From assembly GCF_001625305.1 (NCBI RefSeq), contig NW_017804509.1:142783-206782 (forward strand): DNA of 64,000 bases. The letters run 5' to 3'. This DNA comes from Branchiostoma belcheri. Its lineage: Eukaryota; Chordata; Leptocardii; Amphioxiformes; Branchiostomatidae. This document shows positions 53,605-64,000 of the stretch, piece after piece. The translations under genes and the position numbers were made by a program. Positions within the stretch are counted from its first letter, which is position 1. Each line of letters opens with the position of its first letter. The notes below the pieces were generated by a model. That model was not told the DNA's origin, ran no database searches, and saw only the letters and a list, made by a program, of their open reading frames with translations.

Positions 53605-55026
53605 CTACATGCCTATGGGAGAGGACGTCCCCCAGCGGTGCTTGAGTGGAATCTCCCTCCCCTGTAGGAATGGAACAGGCTCACCCCCCAGGACCAAAGT
53701 GTTCTGTTCCAAGTCAACTGTCGCCTGGAAGTGGAGGAAAAAAAAGGGTTAAGTCACACAAAGTCAACAAGGCATCAGAGATTTGTGATTCCAGGAATTA
53801 AGCAAAAGTCCGCTTGCTGAATTCCCCCATGTGGACCAACATATCCCTGCTGGCTCCTAGCCAAGACATCTGACCTGTCATTCTGCCTGTCAATCTTCCC
53901 ATGTGCTTTCAACCCACTGTATCTATTTGTCCTGATACGGAGATTCACAAACCCATAACTCAGCCATACAAAAATAAATACTTCTTTACTCTAAAGAAAT
54001 TACTTTGAACATATTAAAGGTGGCCTGGGTGCTAACAATGTAGAGATAAGACATTTTGCAAGTGAGATAATGAAGAAATGTACCTTTAGTTTTCTTAAGA
54101 TATCAAGTCCGAACGTCAAGTCAGTGCCTCTTTCTTCTGAAACACAATTCTGAAGTCAGTAAGATTATAATTATATAGCATATCATAATATATGTGACTG
54201 TCATGTATATGTCAATGTTACCTACAAGTGACATACAGGTCACGATTCAAGACATTCTCCAGAAAACTTGAGAAATTTTTATAATTGTGTATTACAAAAA
54301 AAGATATCCAGGATCCATTCTTTTCCATAATAACTGCACATAATGATTCCATTCCTTTCTTATATTCCTTGATGTGTCAACAAATAGGTGAAGTAGCAAA
54401 CAATGAACAGTAAACAATCTCCACAAACCACAACAGGTTGCTGACTTACCAGTAACTATAAAGTTGGCTTCTGCATGTCTGCTGCCCACCGCTAGGGGGA
54501 CCCTGCCCAGCCGGCCGATGACCGTCCACTGTTTCTTGGCGCGGTCCGGAGCAGAGACTGTGCCGTTCGCCTCCGTGTCTATTAGTCTTTTTAGCCTGTG
54601 GAAAAAAAAGGATCTTTACTTCAGAGAGTTACATTACTTTAACTCCCATAAGGCTGGTTGAAATTACAGAAAAAAACATGCTAAATTCTGATAACATGTC
54701 ATATTTCTAGAACACTTAGAAATTCGATGCCTTCCTTCTGACAAAAAAAGGCATGCACTACGGCTTTTCAAGAAATTGTAATCATCATCGTCATACGGTT
54801 GAATTACTTTAAGTTTAACGTTACGTTTGTTACTATGATACGTCGACGTTTTGCGAACCGTATATCTGTATAATTAATACAAGCCGCTAGGAGGCCCAAA
54901 ATCTAATTATTTTGCGGTCTCATGAAGACCTACCCAATTACCAAATATTAAGACAATCCATCCTTGCCTTCTAGAGCCATCGTGTTGACACACCACACAC
55001 ACACACCTCACACACACACACACACA

Positions 55027-55074
<48 letters not shown>

Positions 55075-58000
55075 GCACACACACACACACACACACACAC
55101 AAACCTCACACACACTGGCACACACACACACCGGCACACACAAACACATCACACAAACACACACGCACACACACCACGAACGCCAACGGAAACATAACCT
55201 TCTTAGTGAAGGTAAATAGGTAAAAACGCAGCCGTAAGATAAACTCACCCACATGTGGTTGCCGTCTCCTCCGACATGACAGAGAAGATATTGCCGGTGT
55301 CCACCACTGCCTTTACCTCGTGGTCATTGCACTGGAGAAAAAATATTGGACAAATATAAATGTATCGTTATGAATACAATTTGACTATTTTCTGTGCACA
55401 TGAAATGAGCAATTACTGTTTCATTCGGTACACTAAGCAAGTTACAGAAAACGGTGGCACATTTGAGTTTTAAGGGAAATTTTCTTCAAAAATCGTACTA
55501 AAAGAAGGACTTTGGTTGCTTTCATTAGTTAAGGGCATTTTTCTGTAATTCAACAATGTTACACATGTCTAGATATCACACTGTACAGCGGCACCGTCTT
55601 GCAAACGTCAGTTTTGGATTTTACAGACCGGTTGTTTTATGCTTTAAGCCCTCACCTTACACTTGATGAAGAGAAGCGTGTTGTCCCCGCCTAGCGGACG
55701 TTTTAATTATTGCAGGGTGATAATTCTATGCGTTACCCCCTCACCTTACACTTGATGAAGAGAAGCGTGTTGTCCCCGCCTAGCGGACGTTTTAATTATT
55801 GCAGGGTGATAATTCTATGCGTTACCCCCTCACCTTACACTTGATGAAGAGCAGCGTGTTGTCCCCGCCCAGTCTGGAGTCGCTGTTGTCGTAGTCGCTG
55901 CAGGAGTGATGCCGGCGGCCGGTCCGGGGCCGGGACGGCACCGTCAGGGCGTCTGTGCCGGTAGCGTCCTGGCAAGAGTGTAGTAGTAGTAATGTAGTAA
56001 ATGGTTTACTGGTAAACACAGGACAAATCGGCCTAGCAGTATACACTGAATTGCGCCGAAATCTACATCCCATACTATAGGTATAGCGTGGTGGTAGTCG
56101 GTAAGATGAGGAAATACATGTATACAAAGCAACAATATAGGGCTATTGACCCTCCCTTGAACCTCATAACACATGGTCGGTTCCTACAACCACAGAATAA
56201 ACAACGAAGTCTGGTTAGACTATCATATATGTATACCAAGCTGACACACAAGTGAAACAACTCTTGTACAACATGTGAATCGGTCATTGGAACAGAACGC
56301 GTGTTCCATTTGCCGTCACCGGCTGTCATTGAAACCATGGAGGTAGAAAAGTCCTTTTTTCTACCTCCATGTTGAAACAGAACGCGTGTTCCATTTGGGG
56401 TCACCGGTGGTCATTGGAACAGAACGCGTGTTCCATTTGGGGTCACCGGCGGTCAGTTGCATATTTCAAGGAAAGAAAAAACAGCTAACTCTACGTTACC
56501 TGTGACATAGACCTGTTCCTCTGTCCGGGCTGCTCTTTGCTGTCGGACCGTTTAAACGTCTCCTTCAGCGCCTTCTGTTGGACGATCGCTTTCGGCTGCT
56601 GTAGGAAAGAAAATTTAAAGGAGTCATTAAAACTGTAGGCTATGATGGAACCATGGAGGTAGAAAAAAGGAAAGGAGGGAGCTCAAACTTTCTGCCTATT
56701 GTCCGATGTTGGCCGCGGGCGTCAAAACTGTAATTGTCCTTTTTTCTACCTCCATGATGGAACCTATTGTGGAAGCCAGCTGAGTATACGTACGCGCCTC
56801 GTTTTCATGCAAGATCACGTGCGTGCGGGTAAGCTTTTCAAAATGGCCGCGGAGATTGGAATTACGTCTATTTGGATACTATTTAAAACGCACTACCTTA
56901 CAAGATATTTTTGTTTGTTTGCCTGATCCTTTGTTTATTCGTAAAATACTAAAACCGCTCTGGTGCACCTGGTCACTTCATTGAGATCATAAGAGGAAAG
57001 ATCAGGATCAGACAAAATATCATAGGTTACAAGTCGTTTTACTACATTGTCATTATCTATTTCTATTAAGACCAAAATAAAAAAAAAACAAATTACAGGT
57101 TTATGATCACACCTGGTTATACCTTAGTATTGTTGTACGGTATGTGTACTTTCCATACTTGTGCTTTGTGCGCCCACAGCCTTGGTAACAGACTTGTACT
57201 ACAGAACAATGGGCCCGGCTGGTTCTCACGGCTTGGTATCACCTGAGCGTCATTTGTGCTAGACTTTGTTTGGCATGTCTAGCAAATATATATGGGGCAT
57301 GTTTTGCTAAATTTAGTAAATCTTTATTGGAATGATTACAAAAGTATAGTGACTATCGTCAGGTCTTCTACAGCTACATACAATGAAATTTCACAAACAT
57401 GTGGACACAAAGGAACTCACATACAAGAACATTAAGATATGAAAAAACACGTTGAGTTTAACGTATTGTTTACTAGCCTGTGTATACAAGCTCTCGGCTG
57501 GACGTTAATGACCCCCACCCCAAGGGGGGCGGCAACCTAGGGCGGCGGCCGCCAGGAGCGCGATTTAGTCAGGCTAATTGTTTACACCACTAAAAAATTT
57601 AAATAGGAATTTCAATTCCTATTCTAACACCGATTGCAAAATATAAACATTATGAGTTGTTTGGAGCGTGATTGATATTTAAAAAAAAAAACAATTATAC
57701 CGACATGAAGCTATATTCACACGTACAAGGCGTGCCGAATGTAGCACTCGTACTCATTTTCATCTGAGTCGAGTGAGGAGATAGATTTTAAGTGCCTTTC
57801 CCACGGGCACAACACATGGGGCCTGCCAGGGAGGTTCAATCAGAGTGGGTACAGCCGCTCTCAAAAACTGCCGACGGCGTCGAACTTCACAGGGAACCTT
57901 TGAACAAAGCTTCCGGCAGCTCACATCCGTAAAATGGTATTTTCGTACTTTTCCAAGAATACCGCCGTGGTTCCAGGGAAGCCCTGAGGGGCACGTGGGC

Positions 58001-60628
58001 AGAACGTACTGCACCTGTGAAACCCTGATTTTTTTTTTTACGGTTTTCTTTGGATGTTTGGTCAACGTTCGTTCAACATCATAATTGAATTTTGCTCATT
58101 TGCAGACGATATCTTTTCTGACACAACATTTGAAAACTATAGATAGGATGTCAAACATAAAGCAGAAAGTACTGCGTCTGCGAGAAACCCGGATTTTTCA
58201 CGGTTTTCGTTGGATTTTTGGTCAACGTTGCATCAGAAGTTTGGCTGTTTCAGACGATATTTTTTCCAACACAACATTTGGAAGCTACAGACAGAATGTC
58301 AACCATACATACGAAAATACATACAATAGCACGTCGGCAGAACGTACTGCGCCTGCACAAAACTCCCATTTTCCACGGTTTTCATTAAATTTTTGGTCAC
58401 CGTTTCATCAGAATTTTGCCTGTTGCAGACGACAATTTTTCCGACATAACATTTGGAAACTACTGACGGAATGCAAACCTTATATGCGCGAATACGAATT
58501 ATATATGACGTTCTACCGAAGTGCTATGTACAATACATTAAGGGTTCAGCGCATGCGCAGTCTGTTTTGCCGACGCGCTACCCTGAAGGGATTTGACCTT
58601 CACGTGAAGGTCGTTCAAACGCCGCGTTTCGGGGAAAGGAAACGTTTTGTTGACAGAATGATCGATCATGGAGCAGCTCAAGTAGCTTGTTCCGAGAAGG
58701 GAAGCCAGCCGTAACTACGGAGAATGCATATGCATGTACATATATATGATACCAAGGCTCCTCGGAGTCTGATCACCTTTCAAATCGTTTATGCTTCGTC
58801 ACTTTTACTAATAAGATTTGAAATTAGCATCCACCACCTTTCGTCAGCCTGCCTGCTTTTTTCAACCATCTAGTGTCACTGACGAAAGGTAATAGATGCT
58901 ACCTGAAACGTCTGACCGTTTATAAAATCATAGCTAGCGTGGTAGTAGAAGTAGAAGTTTTTCCAGACAGTTTTTGTCTCCTGTTACTGTATTGCAATGA
59001 GTATTATACTTGATTGTAAAAGCAATTAGCCTTCGGGCATGATTTTGCAAATAATGTTTCTATAAAATCATATCCAGTTTCTTGTCAATGAGTAACTGTT
59101 TTTGGTGACGACATTAACCTTACAAGGTGTCTCAAGACCCTATTAGGCCGATAAGGAGAGCGTGAAGTCAAGACGTTACCATGGCAACGACCTGTGTGTA
59201 GGTGGCTGCACCGGAGCCCGGTGTCAAGCCATGTACATGATCCTGCCAAATACATGACTCCGACACTACTTGGGGGTTTCCAATATACCTGAGACAAGGG
59301 GTCGGGGTTTAGTCGTGATGTGGGAGACTAAACCTAACCTAACCCCAATCGTAAGTCTAACCCTAGTCCTGAACAATGATCCCAACTCTAACTCTAACCC
59401 TAACTCTAATACCAACCCTAACCCTAACTCTGGCTTTAGTCAAACAGCCGGTGTTGAGCCAAATACATGATCCTGCCAAATACATGACACACTACTTGGG
59501 GGGTTTCCAATATACCTGAGACAAGAGGTGGGAGGGATTTAGTCGTGATGTGGGAGACTACTGACCTAACCCAACCAAATCGTAAGTCTAACCCTAGCCA
59601 GCCCTGAACAATGATCCCAACCCTAACCCTAACTGTAATACCAACCCTAGCCCCAAAACCTGTCCTCTCACGTTTGTGGCAGCTCAAGGATTTGTCTCAA
59701 CACCTGAGCCCGTTCTTGACCTATCTTCTGGGTTAAGAAGCGGAACGGACCCGTGTCTCTGTTTCTTAAGTTTGTTTGCACAAGTCATTGTCCTAGAAAT
59801 TAACCAACAATCAAGAGTTGGGTTTGGGGTTTAAATTTGATCCACTTTTAGCTTTGAAGGGGGTCAAACCAAAACGGCCTTGGCTAAGCACAAACGTTTA
59901 CCTTTTAAGTTAGTACTATATACTCGTAAATGTCTAGAGAGACCAAGACAGACACAGTTGTCTGTCTGTGGCTAAACTAAAGGCAATAAATTTCAACTAC
60001 ATGAATCATATTTTTATTGCATGACAATTGCACAAGTACATCAACCATACCATACTATACTAGAATATACTATACTATACTATACTATACTATACTATAC
60101 TATACTATACTATACTATACTATACTATACTAAGGGACCTATGTACATTACAAAAGACTAGGTAGTGAATTTGCTTATCAGTGCCTTTTTTAGCGTTTAG
60201 GGTACATACATACACACAATAGAAATACTTACCATAATACTCATTGGTAAAGATATACAGTGAACAAACACCTACCGTTTCCTTGGAGACCGTTCCCATT
60301 TTCTTGAGATCGTCTATCCTAAACTAGTATGCCTTACATGTGGTAATGTGTACTCATTCTGGAGTTCAATAATGGTACGTACACAGACCCCCCCACCCTC
60401 CACACACACACACACCTTCTACACGTTGGTAAAGATACACAGTGAAGTAAAAAATACAGTTCCTACCGTTTCTTTTGAGACAGTTCCCATTTTCTTGAGA
60501 TCGTCTATGGGCAGCAGGTCGGAGGAGTCCCTGTGTACGAACCCTCCGTGTCCGTGGTGACCCAGTCTCTTCTGCTGTCTCTTCAGCGCAGCTTCCCTGA
60601 TGTCTTCCCGGTCGTACTTAAAACTCAT
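53605..60628 (-). CDS. NRIP3: NRIP2/NRIP3-like retropepsin-fold protein
   Basis: Minus-strand exons: 60628-60467, 56598-56500, 55968-55834, 55331-55249, 54595-54450, 54136-54084 and 53724-53605, all phases agreeing, 265 residues (human NRIP3 is 241). The N-terminus IREAALKRQQKRLG, FVHRDSSDLLPIDDLKKMG matches the vertebrate NRIP3 start. Exon 2 begins QPKAIVQQKALKE. The aspartic protease-like domain has KAVVDTGNIFSVMS (D143 of the DTG), WTVIGRLGRVPLAVGSRHA, TDLTFGLDILRKLK and TVDLEQNTLVLGG. Vertebrate NRIP2/3 belong to the retroviral-like aspartic protease fold and NRIP2 binds nuclear receptors; proteolytic activity is not established. The orthologue could equally be pre-duplication NRIP2/3. 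Intron 1 is 3.9 kb. Exons 1 and 3 have partial tandem copies. Confidence 0.88.
54885..55175 (+). repeat. Dispersed repeat ending in a long CA tract (copy 2)
   Basis: CCCAAAATCTAATTATTTTG, GTCTCATGAAGACCTACCCA and CAATCCATCCTTGCC match 26570-26720, and ACACACACAC runs follow from 54994. The microsatellite therefore seems to be the expanded tail of a mobile element. Confidence 0.65.
55650..55827 (-). pseudogene. Two 89-bp tandem copies of the NRIP3 exon 3 donor end
   Basis: Starting at 55650 and 55739, two near-identical 89-bp units repeat the last 25-35 nt of exon 3 (coding DNTLLFIKCK on the minus strand), its GTGAGGG donor and intron sequence (GTTTTAATTATTGCAGGGTG). The real exon end begins at 55828. 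The copied exon part is altered upstream (CCGCCTAGCGG). Confidence 0.9.
56279..56455 (+). repeat. About 38-bp tandem repeat split by a compact hairpin
   Basis: GGAACAGAACGCGTGTTCCA with ATTTGGGGTCACCGG occurs three times. After the first copy a hairpin is inserted (56336-56371: CATGGAGGTAGAAAAG against TTTTTTCTACCTCCATG). The same hairpin termini bound 56651-56757. Confidence 0.7.
56651..56757 (+). repeat. Foldback element with CATGGAGGTAGAAAA ends
   Basis: ACCATGGAGGTAGAAAAAAG and TTTTTTCTACCTCCATGATG are inverted ends of a 107-bp unit in NRIP3 intron 1. A minimal version lies at 56336-56371. Confidence 0.65.
57745..57850 (-). mobile_element. tRNA-derived SINE fragment, copy 4
   Basis: CTCATTTTCATCTGAGTCGA, AAGTGCCTTTCCCACGGGCA and GGAGGTTCAATCA match the body and B-box side of the SINEs at 44222 and 44525, in the same orientation. 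The A-box end is missing. Confidence 0.6.
58000..58520 (+). repeat. Tandem repeat of about 170-180 bp, three diverged copies
   Basis: Blocks CAGAACGTACTGCRCCTG, TTTTTGGTCAACGTT, CATCAGAATTTTGCCTG and GACATAACATTTGGAAAC recur in order. The 209-codon open frame over 58085-58714 is a consequence of the repeat and has no family similarity that I recognise. The same unit occurs once at 50025-50645. Confidence 0.7.
58880..59113 (+). repeat. Foldback element, family B, copy 5 (interrupted)
   Basis: AGATGCTACCTGAAACGTCT and CCAGTTTCTTGTCAATGAGT with a TTTTTGGTGACGAC end are family B motifs, separated by about 110 bp of unrelated sequence. Confidence 0.5.
59270..59660 (+). repeat. Duplicated about 200-bp segment with CCCTAA-like repeats
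   Basis: GGTTTCCAATATACCTGAGA, TTTAGTCGTGATGTGGGAGA and ATCGTAAGTCTAACCCTAG occur twice. Each copy ends in degenerate CTAACCCTAACTCTAAC stretches, close to the animal telomere repeat. Length and purity are too low for a true interstitial telomere. Confidence 0.65.
60050..60131 (+). repeat. Pentanucleotide microsatellite (TATAC)n
   Basis: About 14 near-perfect TATAC units follow CATACCATAC. It lies in intron 1 of the NRIP3-like gene. Confidence 0.95.
60240..60330 (-). pseudogene. Partial copy of the NRIP3 exon 1 donor end
   Basis: CCTACCGTTTCCTTGGAGAC and CATTTTCTTGAGATCGTCTA copy the last 45 nt of exon 1 plus its GTAGG donor (the real ones are at 60462-60511). The adjacent intron sequence TGGTAAAGATAYACAGTGAA is copied too, so the duplicated block is about 85 bp. 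Confidence 0.85.
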
Positions 60629-62870
60629 CTCTGCTTCTGGATCTAGTTCTAGTGTGATACTATGTATGTTTCCCCTTTAGTTGGACTAAAACACACAGGG
60701 TACAGCTGTTATTGTAGGTTCTTCAGGTGTTGGTGGACCTGAACTTTCCGGTTCTGGTAGCTTCTGGTGTGATACTTGGTATGACACCCCTTCTGCTGGG
60801 GTAAAGCAGCCACGGAATCACTGGTATTGCAGTTATTGCAGGTTCTTCAGGTGTTGGGAGACCTCCTACACGAACGTGGCCGTTCTGGTAGCTGTTGTCT
60901 GATTTGATACTATGTATGACACCCCTACGGTTGTTTGGGTAAAACACACAGAATCACTGGCACTGCACAGTTCTTGCCGGTTCCTCAGATTTTAGGAGAA
61001 CTCCTCTCTGATCTTTCCGGTTCTGGTAGCTGGGTTGATGATCGAGTATGGCAGTGAGTTCCAATCCGAAATTGTTCTGGAGAACTATGAGAGACTGATC
61101 TGTTTTCTCTCTCTGTCTGTCTGCCTCTCTGTCTCTCTCTCTCCCTCTCACCTGTGTTCCTATACGGCTGGTGTAGAAGCCAGGTTTTACCTGATCTCCT
61201 GCGGCAGACGTACTTGCTGACGGGGTCGCTGTCTCTGCGGCAATGAGTTCCAATCCGTAAAAACACTCTTCTTGGGAAATAATAATGATTGTTTCTCTCT
61301 ACCTCTCCTGTCTATATGACTGGTGTAGTAGCCAGATTTTACTTGATCTCCTGCGGTAGACGTCCTTGCACACAGGGTCGCTGCGAACCTCCCAGTGTTT
61401 GCCCTAGCGGCAGCTGAGTCGCTAAATCAACACTTGAGTCCCGCTGCGGCTGCTGCCTGTGACTCGTTACCCGCCTTCTCTCTCCCCATTTACCGCCGGC
61501 TAGCGGTATCCAGGCAACGTCTACTGTTACAAGCCGACGACCTTTTTGCTTGGAAAGTCTCTCTTGTAGTAGCGGTAGTGAGTTCCAATCCGTAAAATAA
61601 CTTATTGGGAACTAAGAATTATTGTGATCTGTCTCTGTCTCTCCCGAGTTTCTGTTTTTCTCTGCTGCCTCTCCTGTATAGTAGCTGGTGTAGTAGCCAG
61701 GTTTTACCTAACGGTATCCAGGTAACATCTACTGTGGCAAGCCGACCCTTTGCCGGAAAAGTCCTCTTAAAGCTTCAGTAGAGACTAGCAGCCGCGGGTA
61801 ACGCAAGTGAGCCAAAAGGGGAACAGATTCGGCACTTAAAACGTACGTCGTCGGTGGTTGACTTGTTACTTCAAGGGTACTTGAGGTGAGCTAAGAAGCT
61901 TAAGGTGGTGAGATCCTTCCTCAAGGCGTAGGACCACCACAGCAAAACGCCTTGAAGTAACGCTTCCACGAAAACACAAGACGTGCGTAGCGCGATCGGC
62001 AGACAACGACTTTATTTTTTATTTCCCGGCCCGACTGTGGGCGGCGGCTGACTACGTCACGGGTCACGCGTGGGCAGGTGCTGGTTAAAGCGTCGGCGTA
62101 AAAACGCACCTGACGTTCTCACCTGACGTCGTGTGGCGCAGAACGTGCTCTCCCGCGGCGCCTGTCAGTGGGCGGGATGCTGGTAGTTAGCCACAACGGA
62201 GAGAAACCCTTCGGAAAGGACTAATAATTTCCAGTTGTTGACATCAGTACGAGGTGGACCATAAATAGACAAACCTTTCATGTGGCGTGATGCTGGTAGT
62301 TACTCGCAACGGAGAGCAACCTTACGGTCAGAGCTTTAGAAAAAGGCTAATAATTTCCAGTTGTTGACATCAGCGGTGCTTGTACCATAAATAGACAAGC
62401 CTTTTATGTGGCGTGATGCTGGTAGTTACTCGCAACGGAGAGAAACCCTACGGTCAGAGCTTCGGAAAAGGCTAATAATTTCTAGTTGATGACATCAGCG
62501 GTGCGTAGCAATAAATAGGCAAGCTACGAAGTTCCTTTTATGTAGCGTGATGCTGGTAGTTACCCACAACGGAGAGAAACCCTCCGGTCAGAGCTTCGGG
62601 AAAAGGCTAATAATTTCCAGTTGTTAACATCAGCGGTGCATGTACCATAAATAGACAGGCTATGGAGTTCCTTTTATGTGCCGTTATGCCTGTGATTATT
62701 ACCCGCAATGGTGAGTAACCTTGCGGTACCGTCGTGGCGCGAAGACGACCCCAGTGTCGGGCAGACCCGCAGAAATCTCCCGCCGATGACGTCACGCCGC
62801 CTGTACCATAAATAGCCAATCAGTGGCGTCCCTTTGATGAGGCCGCCGTGTGATGACCCGGGTTTTAGAT
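60629..62870. other. Upstream region of the NRIP3-like gene built of tandem arrays
   Basis: Three diverged arrays follow one another: 60640-61030 (about 125 bp, with GGTTCTTCAGGTGTTGG and TTTCCGGTTCTGGTAG), 61040-61740 (with GTGAGTTCCAATCCG and GTAGCCAGGTTTTACCT) and 62160-62830. A 5' UTR exon of the minus-strand gene may lie here but could not be fixed. Confidence 0.55.
62160..62830. repeat. Tandem array of about 114-135 bp units, five copies
   Basis: Units start with GATGCTGGTAGTT at 62176, 62290, 62416 and 62548; a diverged fifth is at about 62683. Each contains GCAACGGAGAG, AATAATTTCCAGTTGTTGAC and ACCATAAATAGACAA. The ATAAATAG block is the best kept and on the minus strand reads CTATTTATGG, one base from MEF2 and CArG consensus sites. 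Confidence 0.75.
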
Positions 62871-63820
62871 GGGTGATGAGGATGATGAAGATGAAGAGAA
62901 GGAGGAGGAGGAGTTGGTCCAGCGGAGAGTTTTAATCATCCTTTACGCATATCAGCCACCTCGGGACATCCTCTGTAGCAAACAGATTAATGGTGATGAA
63001 TATATGAATGATTACATGCAATCGCTTTTGACACAAAGGGTTACTATTAATTACAATTTTGTGCAATATATTGTGTACTCAAACCTAGTTTAATGTGTAT
63101 GTCATAGTAGTGAAGTCTTAAGCATAAAGTCATTTCTTCTCTCTATTAATCTGCATTTTTTAATCTACATGCAGATGAAGCTGATTTTTCTAAGAAGGCC
63201 ACTACATTAGATTCAATCTACTGTAAAAAAATAAAAATATAAGAAATAAAAATCTTCATGGCAGCTAAAGCCTAAATAAAGTCAACGCACTTCCATATTT
63301 ATGATAATACACTACACTAACACGCCATATTGTAAAAAAGGGCAATTTAATTTAAAGAGATCTGCCAATGCAGCATCAGTGATCCACGTATGATATTTCA
63401 TCCCTCTACGGACTGTTTCACGGTAGGAATTCGCACTTAGCTGATTGGATACAGCACTTAATCATACCACCCGGCTGCTGTATACGTATAATTGGATGAT
63501 TACGTACGCATAGTGTGTATTGTACAAGTAACGGCAAATCTAACCTGTACTATGATCTGATGTACGGATTACAACGCAAAGACACATCATTACATAGTTT
63601 ATTCATTCATTATATTTAGTAACTGTTAATAATATAGTTCGACCCTAAAACCATAATGTTAAAAATGTATTATCGAGACCTTCTTAAGATTGCCTTAAAC
63701 AACTGGATACCTTAGGGGTGGTGGTAAAAAAAAAATAAAAAAATAAAGGAATCGTGTTCGCTATTAGGAAAATGTAGAATCCTAGGGCCTAGAAAACGCC
63801 GCAAAAAAATTGTAAAAAAT
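62871..63820. other. Right-hand flank without recognisable genes
   Basis: A GATGAGGATGAAGAGGAG low-complexity run opens a 74-codon frame at 62869 that has no visible domain. The rest is A/T-rich with no supportable feature. Confidence 0.5.
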
Positions 63821-63821
63821 A

Positions 63822-63960
63822 CGTCGGTGAAGGTTAGACATCCAGGTAATAAGATATGCCCAAAAACAGTTACTCAAGCGACTGGATATGATTACCAAAA
63901 TTACATCCATTTGCATTTGCCATCCATTTTACATCCAGTAACTGTTTTTTTTTTTTGGCG
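63822..63960 (+). repeat. Foldback element, family B, copy 6
   Basis: CGTCGGTGAAGGTTAGACAT, AAAACAGTTACTCAAGCGAC and CATCCAGTAACTG with a TTTTTTGGCG end are the family signature. The centre has a small tandem duplication (TACATCCATTTGCATTTGCC). Confidence 0.65.
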
Positions 63961-64000
63961 AATTATAAAAATATCCCTAAACCCTACCCTCAGCTTGCAG

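Noticed and set aside
54907-55254. Open frames over the CA tract (His/Thr or Val/Cys)
   Set aside because: Simple-repeat artefact within an intron of the NRIP3-like gene; the real exon 4 begins beyond it.
58085-58714. 209-codon open frame on the plus strand
   Set aside because: It lies on tandem repeats of about 175 bp; each unit is read in a different frame and no family resemblance is visible. The same unit elsewhere (50025-50645) is not open.
62869-63093. Acidic open frame MGDEDDEDEEKEEEE
   Set aside because: A GAT/GAG low-complexity run gives the acidic start; the remainder has no domain or splice support.

Overview
The window reads as animal nuclear DNA. It has widely spaced short exons with GT-AG introns, tRNA-derived SINEs, truncated LINE ends, many foldback (MITE-like) elements and abundant tandem repeats. 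The proteins are clearly bilaterian and resemble vertebrate orthologues, but the compact, foldback-rich introns do not look vertebrate. An invertebrate deuterostome, most probably amphioxus (Branchiostoma), fits best; this is inference, since no species-diagnostic gene is present.

Five protein-coding genes can be assembled by hand with all exon phases agreeing. (1) 817-3959 (+): the 3' four exons of a gene for an acidic, repeat-rich protein with two IQ calmodulin-binding motifs; its 5' end is not identified. (2) 15962-36859 (+): a complete short myosin-light-chain-kinase (MLCK) family gene. Its kinase domain contains two successive duplicated exon pairs (7a/7b and 8a/8b), and its C-terminus carries a calmodulin-binding autoinhibitory segment. 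(3) 41041-45903 (-): SYCP3, the synaptonemal-complex axial-element protein, with a 5' UTR exon ending at 46761. (4) 47661-51416 (+): EMC10, a subunit of the ER membrane protein complex. (5) 53605-60628 (-): an NRIP2/NRIP3-like gene with a retropepsin-fold DTG domain. MLCK and SYCP3 are convergent, SYCP3 and EMC10 are divergent across about 0.8 kb of promoter DNA, and EMC10 and the NRIP3-like gene are convergent. The genes do not form a common pathway.

The most striking observations are three. First, the MLCK gene has equal-phase duplicated exons for the P+1 loop/APE/helix F segment and for the helix G-H segment, giving up to four kinase isoforms. Second, seven exons in four neighbouring genes each have partial tandem copies that keep one splice junction (MLCK exon 5; SYCP3 first coding exon and exons 4 and 5; EMC10 exon 6; NRIP3 exons 1 and 3), so the region repeatedly duplicates exon edges. 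Third, a ten-copy array of full palindromic CRE sites (TGACGTCA), spaced about 94 bp apart, ends about 0.6 kb upstream of the MLCK start codon. A palindromic E2F consensus lies at the SYCP3 promoter.

The rest is intron or intergenic DNA: 3960-14510 and the 12.5 kb MLCK intron 1 hold foldback elements, LINE fragments and minisatellites, and 60629-62830 holds several diverged tandem arrays upstream of the NRIP3-like gene. No CRISPR array, bacterial gene, rRNA gene or functional tRNA gene was seen.
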